Below, piece by piece: positions 54,801 through 57,045 of a stretch of DNA of 64,000 nucleotides. A program made the position numbers and the translations under genes. The stretch comes from Malania oleifera (Eukaryota; Streptophyta; Magnoliopsida; Santalales; Ximeniaceae). Position 1 is the first letter of the stretch. Each line of letters begins with the position of its first letter. Location of the stretch: assembly GCF_029873635.1 (NCBI RefSeq), contig NC_080423.1:111927087-111991086 (forward strand), read 5' to 3'. A model generated the notes under the pieces. That model was not told the origin of the DNA. It did no database searches and worked only from the letters and a program-made list of their open reading frames with translations.

Positions 54801-55778
54801 GGAAAATCATACCATTGATCCCTGTTTAGATCTCCTTGGGAAACCAGCACAGGCCAATAAATCTTGTGCAAGGCAATTCTACTATTGACACTTCATACGC
54901 GCCATAGATTGCTGTTGGGATCACAAGGCTTAAAGGCTCTAGCATTACACTCCACCCATATATGCCAAATCATTGCAAAAATTGCGCACTTCTCAAAGCC
55001 TTCCAAAGTCACTAGATTCTTTGCTAAGCACGTATTTTAAAATGCTCAAATATACAGTACTAAGAAATATTGGATATGCAACCAAAATGGTAATCACACG
55101 ATGCATAAATCATGAGATGGATAAATTAAAGCATATAAGGCTATTAGCACATGATGCCCTGAAAAAAACATGGAAAATAAGCCTAAATTATATCTGCAAT
55201 GAGTATGCTCTCATACTCTGCAAACATTACCAGATGAAAATAAGATTGAAATATATTTCCTGCCAACTGCCAAGATATATACATAAGCAAAAATCAATGC
55301 TCCATATAGATACTGATCATTCTGTTGATTCAGGATGCACTCAATATGAAAATTGTTGTGTGAAGCTGTGAGCACATCTGCTCAACATAGTTCAAGTAAT
55401 TCTTCGAAGAAACAATTGTACCCAGACATCTACTGCCTATGTGTCGATCAAAGTCCTGACATGCCCACACAGACAGTGCTATACCTTATTGAGCAATTCT
55501 GACCGATCTGAGATTCTTCCCTTGCCATTCTCTGCAAATTTGTGCTTTGATCGAGAACATAATTTTGAAATCCTGGCCAGGAGGAAACTGCTAAACCTGC
55601 AAAAAAATTTAACCAATCAAAATAACGCGAATCAACTCGTCTCTTATACCTTATCATGCACATAAATATTCAACACCAAAAATCTAAAACAGTACCTCAT
55701 TTTTCTACCCAAAGCATTCGGATAACTTCGCATGGCTTCATAAGCTAAAGCACTTCTCAAGCTTTTCTCACAAAACCA
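2627..55778 (-). CDS. RECG: ATP-dependent DNA helicase RecG homolog, organellar type, 16 visible exons
   Basis: Sixteen minus-strand exons join in frame into about 962 residues ending ...RQPLCLLGD and a stop. In the joined protein an HhH/wedge and OB-like region lies in roughly residues 200-430. Walker A GDVGCGKT is at about 539-546, the DEQH box at 645-648, SATPIPRT at 694-701, QLRGRVGRG at 849-857, and a TRG-like segment ([16 protein letters not shown] to QSG) at 884-907. These are the RecG signatures of a superfamily 2 helicase that remodels forks and reverses branched DNA; plant homologs act in chloroplasts and/or mitochondria to limit recombination between repeats. The Ser/Arg/Lys-rich N-terminus fits a transit peptide, which is an inference. 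All 15 junctions keep phase and no exon contains a stop, so the gene looks functional although its introns hold tens of kb of transposons. The true start is unresolved: the first visible exon is open back to its acceptor, and its only in-frame ATG is at 55731-55733. Confidence 0.95.
2853..3422 (-). CDS. RECG: RECG exon 15 (second helicase lobe, motifs IV-VI, TRG)
   Basis: A 570-bp exon (190 codons, phase 0). It reads from [19 protein letters not shown] through [31 protein letters not shown] and QLRGRVGRG to the TRG-like [17 protein letters not shown] and EDAYIAAL. Motif VI and the TRG motif link ATP hydrolysis to DNA translocation in RecG. Confidence 0.97.
3423..4131. other. Start of 9.4-kb RECG intron: AT-rich, (GT)n
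   Basis: Non-coding intron sequence. It includes a block at 3597-3690 that resembles the reverse complement of 9771-9951, and a TG dinucleotide microsatellite at about 3680-3706. The rest is AT-rich with no recognisable element. Confidence 0.6.
4132..4915 (+). repeat. Left LTR of the 4132-9648 element
   Basis: Begins TGTTAAGGTC and ends just before the degraded primer site at 4918. Many differences from the right LTR look like C-to-T or G-to-A changes, as expected of old methylated DNA. Confidence 0.7.
6061..7769 (+). mobile_element. Long solo LTR nested in the 4132-9648 element
   Basis: A 1.7-kb block starting TGTTGGCCTAACAAGG and ending ...GTACTTTCA with no internal domain or partner LTR. 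It is flanked by TCATA and TCGTA, a 4-of-5 target duplication. The length and the repeated cgactgaa words suit LTRs of the SIRE/Maximus copia lineage, but the lineage is an inference. Confidence 0.55.
8881..9648 (+). repeat. Right LTR of the 4132-9648 element
   Basis: Begins TGTAAGGGTCCTAG after a purine-rich tract and ends ...TTTGACACA, aligning with the left LTR end. Confidence 0.7.
9676..9757 (+). mobile_element. tRNA-derived SINE head
   Basis: tggcctaatggtaaatgc resembles an A box and gggattcaattcc closely resembles a pol III B box, at tRNA-like spacing, with a T-run after. This is typical of the 5' part of plant SINEs. Confidence 0.5.
9758..11106. other. Intron sequence with simple repeats
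   Basis: Contains a block (9771-9951) related in inverted orientation to 3597-3690, a poly-A and AAAAATG repeat array with (AT)n at about 9955-10029, and a pyrimidine-rich stretch near 10380-10460. No coding sequence is recognised. Confidence 0.5.
11124..11291 (+). mobile_element. SINE with 17-bp target-site duplication
   Basis: A 168-bp insert with a tRNA-like head (tgcgatggcaagtgcctcc as A-box region; ggtctcaagttcgag as B-box region) and a T-rich 3' end. It is flanked by perfect 17-bp direct repeats atttaacccacttctat at 11107-11123 and 11292-11308. This is the hallmark of LINE-mediated insertion of a pol III SINE. Its sequence resembles a widespread angiosperm SINE family that ends ...ttgtgcac..ggtatgcc followed by Ts. 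Confidence 0.9.
11296..11493. repeat. 99-bp tandem duplication
   Basis: Two diverged copies of a unit of about 99 bp start at 11296 and 11395 (aaccca-ttctatcttcac ... taatatatgcat). A more degraded third copy lies before the SINE near 11020-11110. The SINE landed inside this older repeat array. Confidence 0.75.
11740..12600 (+). pseudogene. RTE-type LINE reverse transcriptase relic
   Basis: Broken reading frames give [14 protein letters not shown] near 12000-12050, a DIVLI piece near 12060, and a C-terminal stretch at 12376-12594 reading [16 protein letters not shown] then KIKMLKYTS and [12 protein letters not shown]. These match the end of plant RTE-like non-LTR reverse transcriptases (pattern ML-GSECWA ... 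RMLRWMSG ... RNE-IR). Stops and frameshifts make it non-functional. Confidence 0.75.
12873..12956 (-). CDS. RECG: RECG exon 14
   Basis: An 84-bp phase-0 exon reading [20 protein letters not shown] and ending [16 protein letters not shown] is the conserved RecG segment opening the second RecA-like domain. It stands alone between introns of 6.2 and 9.4 kb. Confidence 0.95.
12957..13430. other. Intron sequence, (GAATA)n
   Basis: AT-rich intron with a short agaat repeat at about 13316-13340 followed by a purine-rich stretch. No gene is seen. Confidence 0.5.
13431..13728 (-). mobile_element. TRIM (terminal-repeat retrotransposon in miniature)
   Basis: A 298-bp element with two 73-bp terminal direct repeats, 13431-13503 and 13656-13728, about 86% identical by eye. 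Read on the minus strand, each starts TGTTAA and ends with CA. Just inside the upstream LTR is TGGTATTAGAACTGG, a primer site for initiator-Met tRNA with small changes, and a purine tract aagtgtggggcag precedes the downstream LTR. It has no coding capacity. This architecture is diagnostic of TRIMs, which need proteins from other elements. A 5-bp target duplication is not clear. Confidence 0.85.
13785..14168 (+). mobile_element. Possible solo LTR with CT/CG microsatellite
   Basis: Starts TGTTAGAGAC, ends AATCAACA, and has a TATA-like ttataaatagtgtg about 120 bp before a long (CT)n/(CCCT)n/(CG)n tract (about 14029-14128). The layout fits a solo LTR, but no partner or convincing target duplication was found. 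Confidence 0.4.
14611..14770 (+). mobile_element. LTR of a copia A-related element with primer site
   Basis: The segment shares tgagagttagt-agggtatt and gagggagagacctat with the LTRs of copia A (28542-38698) read on its coding strand. It is followed directly by TGGTATCAAAGTCATAG (from 14771), a primer-binding site. Only a non-coding remnant follows, so this is a truncated relative of copia A in opposite orientation. Confidence 0.65.
14771..15389. other. Internal remnant after LTR, non-coding
   Basis: No open reading frame of note. The sequence after 15230 (ttagggttaggtttattagtt ... CT-rich) looks like more degraded LTR or leader sequence, without a confident call. Confidence 0.4.
15395..15822 (+). 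promoter_or_regulatory. Promoter-like block with G-box/ABRE motifs, TATA and (CT)n
   Basis: Contains two TGACGTCA-like sites (tgacgtcaccc, tgacgtcatcc), three ACGTG-core motifs (cacgtgtcacc, ccacgtgtcaccc, ccacgtgacacc), a TATA-like catataaaagc at about 15700-15710 and a (TC)n tract near 15771-15815, like many plant 5' leaders. It is oriented opposite to RECG and lies in its intron. It may be the promoter part of a long LTR rather than a host promoter. Confidence 0.45.
16620..17010 (+). repeat. Degenerate tandem array of gggctt / tttaaaaac units
   Basis: About ten imperfect repeats of a unit of roughly 30-40 bp alternate a T- and A-rich part (tatttaaaaacatg) with a gggctttgg part. Open frames in this block are by-products of the repeat and not genes. 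Confidence 0.7.
17108..17535. repeat. 214-bp tandem duplication
   Basis: Two highly similar adjacent copies with a 214-bp period (ctgtgggggttttctgg at 17127 and 17341), each containing gtgcatgcatgcatggg. The few differences suggest a fairly recent duplication. Confidence 0.85.
17536..18242. other. Intron sequence without recognised genes
   Basis: Moderately GC-rich at first, then T-rich. Several short open frames exist but none resembles a known family. It may continue the long LTR-like unit that begins near 15390. Confidence 0.35.
18243..18325. repeat. Short tandem repeat, gtacccctgatgtattt unit
   Basis: About four imperfect copies of a unit of about 25 bp (gtacccctgatgtatttccat). The downstream sequence to about 18710 has looser repeats of aaaaagggacc and aaaaatgtta. 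Confidence 0.75.
18717..18995 (+). pseudogene. L1-type LINE 3' end relic
   Basis: A translated piece [20 protein letters not shown] resembles the last coding segment of plant L1 reverse transcriptases, followed by a 3' UTR ending near tctatgaataaaattcttc. It is a short 5'-truncated insertion in plus orientation. Confidence 0.55.
19164..19322 (-). CDS. RECG: RECG exon 13 (motif III)
   Basis: A 159-bp phase-0 exon reading [10 protein letters not shown] and then [20 protein letters not shown], ending YGDMSLTQ. It carries motif III (SATPIPRT) that couples ATP hydrolysis to movement. A plant-type low-complexity loop ([13 protein letters not shown]) precedes it. Confidence 0.96.
19464..19760 (-). 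pseudogene. L1-type LINE endonuclease fragment
   Basis: Minus-strand translation [20 protein letters not shown] then [11 protein letters not shown] resembles the (G)DFNV-R ... RF--S---F--FI----LID core of the apurinic endonuclease domain of plant L1 elements. The neighbouring sequence is broken. Confidence 0.55.
19761..20209. other. Intron sequence, probably degraded LINE
   Basis: No confident coding match. Its composition continues from the LINE fragment on the left and from the LINE on the right. Confidence 0.3.
20210..20880 (-). pseudogene. RTE-type LINE, C-terminal RT part
   Basis: Minus-strand frames with stops read [20 protein letters not shown] and continue with [14 protein letters not shown] sequence, the end of RTE-like LINE proteins. 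It is the downstream half of the element whose RT domain is at 22230-23160. Confidence 0.7.
20885..22120 (-). pseudogene. L1-type LINE 3' fragment inserted in the RTE LINE
   Basis: The minus strand encodes zinc-finger-like zf-RVT pieces: [12 protein letters not shown] (about 21550) and [20 protein letters not shown] then AWRVWNKLF (about 21400). C--C---ES--HL---C---W-VW is the zf-RVT pattern found at the end of plant L1 elements. Stops and frameshifts break it. The fragment separates the two parts of the RTE LINE, so it inserted later. Confidence 0.75.
22230..23160 (-). pseudogene. RTE-type LINE, reverse transcriptase part
   Basis: The minus-strand frame at 22337-22642 reads [20 protein letters not shown] then [10 protein letters not shown] and continues to [26 protein letters not shown] is the fingers/palm motif of RTE-like reverse transcriptases. 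The gene is cut by the L1 fragment at 20885-22120. Confidence 0.85.
23161..24600. other. Unassigned intron sequence
   Basis: The stretch 23200-23900 has higher GC and short open frames on both strands without recognisable domains. 24100-24600 is AT-rich. I can assign no function. Confidence 0.3.
24600..25230 (+). pseudogene. RTE-type LINE, pre-RT and RT start
   Basis: Plus-strand broken frames encode a KKAR-like segment and, at about 25110-25220, [20 protein letters not shown] then QFGF. KLWERVIE-R-R---EN-FGF is the start of the RTE reverse transcriptase. The 3' half is missing. Confidence 0.65.
25231..26280. other. Intron sequence with L1-like tail and simple repeats
   Basis: 25235-25330 resembles an L1 3' UTR ending in an AAAT-rich tail (caccctggtgtgctc ... 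aaataaataaataa). (CT)n lies at about 25445-25470. The remainder to 26280 shows no gene. Confidence 0.4.
26281..26424 (-). CDS. RECG: RECG exon 12 (DEQH box)
   Basis: A 144-bp phase-0 exon reading [16 protein letters not shown] and then [20 protein letters not shown], which contains the motif II DEQH needed for ATP hydrolysis. It ends GKFNSK before GTGTGC. Confidence 0.96.
26425..26502 (-). other. RECG intron with GC-AG splice sites
   Basis: A 78-bp intron read on the minus strand as AAG/GCATGA ... TCGCCAG/GGT. Phase 0 is kept only if the donor is GC. GC-AG introns are a known minority class recognised by the U2 spliceosome. Confidence 0.8.
26503..26655 (-). CDS. RECG: RECG exon 11 (motif Ia region)
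   Basis: A 153-bp exon reading [20 protein letters not shown] and ending ...[22 protein letters not shown] is helicase motif Ia. In-frame joining to exon 12 requires the donor AAG/GCATGA, a GC rather than GT site; the nearby GT (C/GTAAGG) would shift the frame. Confidence 0.93.
26695..27700 (-). pseudogene. L1-type LINE 3' fragment
   Basis: Read on the minus strand, short frames encode [20 protein letters not shown] then LFSF, the zf-RVT pattern, followed by a 3' end whose plus-strand sequence ggaatatacaatac-ggaggataaggaa is shared with the L1 tail at 53270. It is 5' truncated and has many stops. Confidence 0.7.
27784..28320. mobile_element. MITE with terminal inverted repeats (Harbinger-like)
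   Basis: The ends are gggctcttttagttttgg and, reversed, gggcttgtttagttgtg: imperfect terminal inverted repeats continuing into TTTCCA-rich sub-terminal repeats. The flanks are TCA and TTA, weakly compatible with a 3-bp TTA target site. There is no coding sequence. The superfamily is uncertain. Confidence 0.6.
27975..28037 (+). mobile_element. RTE LINE 3' end with (TTG)n tail inside the MITE
   Basis: atgattcatatagctgatcc followed by cacttagtgggactaaggct and (gtt)n is the typical 3' terminus of plant RTE LINEs or SINEs derived from them. The segment is so short that only the extreme 3' end was copied. Confidence 0.6.
28417..28488 (-). CDS. RECG: RECG exon 10 (Walker A)
   Basis: A 72-bp exon isolated by a 12.0-kb intron on one side and a 1.8-kb intron on the other. 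It reads [20 protein letters not shown] then SGYQ, the ATP-binding P-loop with the catalytic Lys in GKT. The donor is GTTTGT. Confidence 0.96.
28542..28712 (-). repeat. Copia A 3' LTR
   Basis: Plus-strand ends are TGTTAATATTTG and CCTCCGCCA. The purine tract of the element adjoins it at 28713. Confidence 0.85.
28720..29322 (-). pseudogene. Copia A RNase H
   Basis: Broken minus-strand frames resemble the copia RNase H end, including sequence for a [16 protein letters not shown] motif near 29030-29060, followed by the purine tract at the LTR boundary. Confidence 0.6.
29323..30152 (-). pseudogene. Copia A reverse transcriptase
   Basis: Pieces in order: [20 protein letters not shown] (30152-29847), [15 protein letters not shown] and [13 protein letters not shown] (29811-29602), then [13 protein letters not shown] (29559-29323). 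The YVDD catalytic motif is still present, but the pieces are split by frameshifts and stops. Confidence 0.85.
30591..31330 (-). pseudogene. Copia A integrase
   Basis: A segment [20 protein letters not shown] then [12 protein letters not shown] (30591-30938) is the late integrase pattern. Minus-strand sequence above it encodes pieces of the core domain, with several stops and frameshifts. Confidence 0.75.
31461..31948 (-). pseudogene. Copia A protease and pre-integrase part
   Basis: The minus frame includes [20 protein letters not shown]. The copia aspartic protease motif is W(I/V)xDSGAxxH, here DSAA, so the catalytic triplet is altered. The frame then continues toward the GAG-pre-integrase region. 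Confidence 0.8.
31954..32148 (+). repeat. Copia B 5' LTR
   Basis: Ends ...TTGATTTCA immediately before the primer-binding site TGGTATCAGAGC. The first bases AG rather than TG suggest a mutated start. Confidence 0.88.
32184..33290 (+). pseudogene. Copia B gag
   Basis: The probable start is ATG at 32184, shortly after the primer site. The frame shows [20 protein letters not shown] then [20 protein letters not shown], the copia gag pattern. A CCHC zinc knuckle, [14 protein letters not shown], lies at about 33001-33042. At least three stops and frame changes are present. Confidence 0.85.
33291..33600 (+). pseudogene. Copia B aspartic protease
   Basis: [18 protein letters not shown] shows the intact DSGA protease triplet. 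The following [20 protein letters not shown] then [12 protein letters not shown] is the usual copia continuation. The frame changes near 33600. Confidence 0.88.
33601..34480 (+). pseudogene. Copia B integrase
   Basis: The [18 protein letters not shown] zinc-binding start is followed by [10 protein letters not shown] and a [20 protein letters not shown] core, with MRTDNGTEY as a core Asp region. The run of 11 C at 34193-34203 sits where copia integrases have VDTPQQNG and shifts the frame before [14 protein letters not shown] sequence. Confidence 0.85.
34872..35815 (+). pseudogene. Copia B reverse transcriptase with YVND
   Basis: The 34872-35420 frame has [20 protein letters not shown] then [20 protein letters not shown] and [20 protein letters not shown]. 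35540-35815 has [17 protein letters not shown] and [13 protein letters not shown]. The normal copia motif is YVDD; here the first Asp is Asn, which would abolish catalysis. Stops occur at the ends of these frames. Confidence 0.9.
35816..36650 (+). pseudogene. Copia B RNase H
   Basis: [20 protein letters not shown], then [20 protein letters not shown] and [40 protein letters not shown] and [13 protein letters not shown] appear in order. A stop after WRSKK (36265) and one near 36510 break it. It ends at the purine tract before the 3' LTR. Confidence 0.88.
36657..36870 (+). repeat. Copia B 3' LTR with an internal 19-20-bp duplication
   Basis: Begins TGTAGAAATCCCGG. It carries two adjacent copies of a tagaaatccc..gg/aataat unit, whereas the 5' LTR has one, which explains the length difference. 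Confidence 0.88.
36976..37720 (-). pseudogene. Copia A gag
   Basis: The frame at 37463-37720 reads [20 protein letters not shown] then [20 protein letters not shown], the UBN2-type copia gag pattern. The continuing frames to 36976 hold Ser/His-rich sequence toward the nucleocapsid region. It is interrupted by stops and then by the insertion of copia B at 36870. Confidence 0.75.
38527..38698 (-). repeat. Copia A 5' LTR
   Basis: Plus-strand ends are TGTTAAGATTTG and CTCTAACA. It is followed on the minus strand by the primer-binding site. Confidence 0.85.
38952..39569. mobile_element. Non-autonomous hAT-type MITE
   Basis: The terminal inverted repeats CAATGCTTTAAAAGGC and, reversed at the right end, CAATGTTTTAAAAGGC differ at one base. 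They are flanked by the 8-bp direct repeats GTCCAACC (38944-38951) and GTCCAACA (39570-39577), matching at 7 of 8. The 8-bp target duplication indicates the hAT superfamily. Sub-terminal regions hold many aggcg/gcctt words in both orientations. It has no coding sequence. Confidence 0.85.
39600..40080 (+). pseudogene. L1-type LINE zf-RVT fragment
   Basis: Plus-strand frames read [20 protein letters not shown] then [27 protein letters not shown] is the zf-RVT pattern at the C-terminus of plant L1 elements. Confidence 0.65.
40081..40485. other. Intron sequence beside exon 9
   Basis: Holds T-rich and (AT)n runs and a C homopolymer at about 40368-40380. No gene is seen. Confidence 0.5.
40486..40719 (-). 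CDS. RECG: RECG exon 9 (start of helicase core)
   Basis: A 234-bp phase-0 exon that starts [14 protein letters not shown] and ends [20 protein letters not shown] then [11 protein letters not shown], directly preceding Walker [10 protein letters not shown] is the conserved RecG approach to motif I. The donor is GTCTAA. Confidence 0.95.
40720..42061. other. RECG intron, no recognised element
   Basis: AT-rich intron of 1.34 kb. 41390-41850 has an LTR-like composition but no repeat partner or primer site that I can find. Confidence 0.45.
42062..42151 (-). CDS. RECG: RECG exon 8
   Basis: A 90-bp phase-0 exon reading [20 protein letters not shown] then [10 protein letters not shown]. The 'R-RLIFDE-F-LQ' pattern is the conserved helix preceding the RecG helicase core. 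Confidence 0.95.
42152..43000. other. RECG intron, no recognised gene
   Basis: AT-rich. Short open frames occur on the minus strand with no family match. Confidence 0.45.
43000..43260 (+). pseudogene. RTE-type LINE C-terminal fragment
   Basis: [20 protein letters not shown] on the plus strand matches the conserved end of RTE-like reverse transcriptases ([15 protein letters not shown]). It is a short relic. Confidence 0.6.
43261..43950. other. RECG intron, no recognised gene
   Basis: AT-rich sequence with a minus-strand open frame running through exon 7 that is an intron read-through, not a separate gene. Confidence 0.5.
43951..44032 (-). CDS. RECG: RECG exon 7
   Basis: An 82-bp exon lying 6.9 kb from exon 6. 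It completes the split Arg and reads [20 protein letters not shown], ending LLRLHD before GTTAGT. It belongs to the linker between the wedge and helicase domains. Confidence 0.92.
44033..44640. other. RECG intron, no recognised element
   Basis: AT-rich intron sequence with a short G run near 44295. Nothing further is recognised. Confidence 0.45.
44645..45850 (-). pseudogene. L1-type LINE 3' fragment
   Basis: On the plus strand the segment starts with tttttttgacaaagaaataa and then tttattaagagaaacaaaag, which is the complement of an L1 tail. Further in, it shows the same order as the other L1 copies (complement of a PSKIK-like then zf-RVT region near 45120-45230). Frames are heavily broken. 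Confidence 0.55.
45905..46600 (-). pseudogene. L1-type ORF1-like fragment, longest open copy
   Basis: A 222-codon minus frame (45912-46580) reads [20 protein letters not shown] then [15 protein letters not shown] and [16 protein letters not shown]. It aligns with the plus-strand copy at 50160-50458 ([29 protein letters not shown]). Its association with LINE ORF1 is inferred from neighbouring LINE sequence. It is acidic, with no recognised domain. Confidence 0.55.
46800..47500 (-). pseudogene. L1-type LINE zf-RVT and C-terminal region
   Basis: Minus frames read [20 protein letters not shown] near 46930 (the P-K(I/V)KxFxW start of zf-RVT) and [20 protein letters not shown] then [12 protein letters not shown] near 47300-47400 (the K(Y/F)G ... 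GxG ... W--I region before it). The order is correct for L1; stops break it. Confidence 0.7.
47720..48480 (-). pseudogene. RTE-type LINE C-terminal relic
   Basis: The minus strand encodes [24 protein letters not shown] sequence near 48300-48360 and continues to a 3' end complementary to cttttaaataggtggggtca near 47770, shared with the RTE tails elsewhere in the window. Confidence 0.65.
48481..48829. other. Intron sequence between two LINE relics
   Basis: AT-rich; nothing recognised. Confidence 0.4.
48830..50760 (+). pseudogene. L1-type LINE 5' end and ORF1
   Basis: A 5'-leader-like part with broken ORF1 frames (about 48830-49620) is followed by open frames at 49631-50161 and 50177-50458 in the same reading frame, separated by one stop at 50159-50161. 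The second part matches the minus-strand copy at 45905-46600. No endonuclease or RT follows: the sequence ends in a T-rich, A-tailed 3' stretch near 50700-50750, so the middle of the element is deleted. Confidence 0.6.
50976..51139 (-). CDS. RECG: RECG exon 6 (end of OB region)
   Basis: A 164-bp exon reading [19 protein letters not shown] and ending ...[12 protein letters not shown] plus AG of a split Arg codon. The [10 protein letters not shown] stretch matches the linker that leads into the helicase part of RecG proteins. Confidence 0.92.
51140..51618. other. RECG intron 5
   Basis: A 479-bp AT-rich intron without recognisable elements. Confidence 0.7.
51619..51853 (-). CDS. RECG: RECG exon 5 (OB-fold region)
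   Basis: A 235-bp exon that completes the split Arg and reads [20 protein letters not shown] and onward, with a typical OB-fold piece near ...[20 protein letters not shown] and the end ...GDNVIVCGK. The donor is GTGAGC. It forms the core of the branched-DNA-binding wedge/OB domain. Confidence 0.92.
51854..52443. other. RECG intron 4
   Basis: A 590-bp AT-rich intron with a short (AAAT)n run near 52403-52420. No element is recognised. Confidence 0.7.
52444..52556 (-). CDS. RECG: RECG exon 4 (wedge domain)
   Basis: This exon reads [19 protein letters not shown], the RecG wedge pattern in which a helix is followed by LP/FP, R, Y and D residues. It ends with two bases of a split Arg codon before GTAATT. 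The 101-bp intron upstream is near the small end for plants. Confidence 0.92.
52658..53158 (-). CDS. RECG: RECG exon 3
   Basis: A 501-bp exon (167 codons, phase 0 at both ends). It encodes the less conserved N-terminal region and ends with [20 protein letters not shown], which resembles the helix-hairpin-helix-like start of the RecG wedge domain. The frame stays open past the donor to a stop near 52600, but only splicing at ACG/GTGGGA joins it in phase to exon 4. Confidence 0.9.
53270..54060 (-). pseudogene. L1-type LINE 3' fragment
   Basis: The plus-strand left edge (attaagagaaaaaagaaggg then atatacaatcatac) matches the tails of the L1 fragments at 26695 and 44645, so this is a minus-strand L1 3' end. 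A 152-codon minus frame (53566-54024) spans it without a clear domain. A (GA)n run lies near 53418-53438. Confidence 0.5.
54061..55484. other. Unassigned part of RECG intron 2
   Basis: 54050-54300 has LTR-like features (tgttagaagagaatatgc; tgaggg) and a (CTG)n run near 54280-54293, but no partner repeat was found. The rest is AT-rich with only short open frames. Confidence 0.35.
55485..55596 (-). CDS. RECG: RECG exon 2
   Basis: This exon begins with the last base of the split Arg codon and reads [20 protein letters not shown], ending ...SELLNK before a GTATAG donor. It is rich in Ser, Arg and Lys without acidic residues at first, like an organelle transit peptide. A 99-bp intron separates it from exon 1. 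Phase, not homology, fixes the frame; the other frames do not join to exon 3. Confidence 0.8.
55696..55778 (-). CDS. RECG: RECG exon 1 (first visible coding exon)
   Basis: The exon follows a T-rich tract and CAG acceptor and reads [20 protein letters not shown], ending ...LGRKM plus two bases of an Arg codon before a GTACTG donor. It is in frame with exon 2. It is open upstream to the acceptor, which suggests another 5' exon with the initiator; otherwise the in-frame ATG at 55731-55733 starts the protein. Confidence 0.75.
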
Positions 55779-56030
55779 CTGAGAAAAAAATCTTTGTTCA
55801 TTTGTGCACATCTACACTCATATTGAAATGACAACAAGAAAGTTAAAAACATGCAATATTTTTTTATTGAACAACAATGAATTAGCAATTGCTTATACAC
55901 TAGCAAAGATAAGCACATCAAGATGGAAAAATAGAATCGATACAGAATTATAAACAACTGCGCATATCAAATCTGTGTTATTGCATTGTTTTTTTTTATA
56001 AATAAAAAAAGAACATTAAATAAAATAGAA
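55779..56030. other. Sequence upstream of first visible RECG exon
   Basis: AT-rich, ending in a T-rich tract and CAG acceptor before exon 1, so this is more likely intron than promoter. No initiator exon was recognised here. Confidence 0.5.
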
Positions 56031-56703
56031 GGTATAAAAAGAAGCGAAAGGAATTCTTGCTCCATATCGTGCGTACGGTGCTGTGGAGCCGCTTGCTGTA
56101 GGCTATGTTGAATCTACCATTCCAGATTGAAGTAAAATCCTTCGAACTGTGTTTGGACAGGGTCGGGGACATCTCTCTGCTCATGGTTGAGAATAATCAT
56201 GTTCGAAAGAATCAAAACAGGTGGTTTTCTAAAGGGGTTGCTTCGGGTTCACTGATGAGTTTTCGGTCTTTGATCGGATGGAAAGAGGATTTTGAAGTAT
56301 TCATATCACAATAATGGATGTTGATTAAGTGGACAAACGTGGCAAAAAAGGCAAGAAATTTTCAATGTACATTCCTAGCGACACAAGAGGTGATGGATGG
56401 GGAAATTTCACGAGCGATTTTTGTGAATTAGCTAAAGAATTTTGGAACGATCCTGGAGCTGTAATTCCTGATGGCTCTTCACGTCCCTGATCGTGGAGTC
56501 GAGCAGTTCTGGAAGCCAAAAATGGAGAAGACAAGGGTTGCGGTAGTCAAACTTATTTAGGTAATCAGCGTAAGTTGGTTGGAAGGAAAAAGTGGAGGTG
56601 CATCGCAGCTGAAGGATCCTAGGTTTTCGAAGAGAGGCTCCATTGCAAAACAGTTGGAATTGATTAATCAAAATGTGATGGAGGATAGAGTTCTGGTGGG
56701 AGC
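56030..56703 (+). pseudogene. L1-type LINE 5' end and ORF1 fragment
   Basis: Broken plus-strand frames (ICLPFQIEVK-like leader; LIGWKEDFEVF; VMDGEISRAIFVN) correspond in order to the 48830-49620 copy (for example gattaa-tggatga and aatttcac). It leads directly into the repeat structure at 56704. Confidence 0.5.
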
Positions 56704-57045
56704 TGCGACTCTCTCAGAGGCATCTAGGGCTGTGTTTGGGGACGAGATTGAGAAGCAGAGTGGGCTGGGTGGTATTTTTCTTGTTTTGCACCTGGCCAAA
56801 ATAATTGAAAAGATTGCGACTCTCTCAGAGGCATCTAGGGCTGTGTTTGGGGACGAGATTGAGAAGCAGAGTGGGCTGGGTGGTATTTTTCTTGTTTTGC
56901 ACCTGGCCAAAATAATTGAAAAGATGCATCTTTTCAATTATTTTGGCCAGGTGCAAAACAAGAAAAATACCACCCAGCCCACTCTGCTTCTCAATCTCGT
57001 CCCCAAACACAGCCCTAGGTGCCTCTGAGAGAGTCGCAGCTCCCA
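56704..57045. repeat. 111-bp tandem duplication joined to an inverted copy (large hairpin)
   Basis: Copy 1 (56704-56814) and copy 2 (56815-56925) are identical by eye. They are followed by a reverse-complement copy from 56927 to about 57045. The centre, gaaaagatgcatcttttc, is a perfect palindrome, so there is no loop. One base differs between copy 2 and the inverted arm (catctaggg versus cacctaggg). The inverted arm matches copy 1's upstream flank (tgggagctgcgac), so it derives from the original unit. All reading frames here are by-products. Confidence 0.95.

Noticed and set aside
55757..55957. Candidate RECG first exon in the frame ...[17 protein letters not shown]
   Set aside because: That frame ends in a stop within the exon. 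The conserved downstream frame begins instead at the CAG/TGG acceptor.
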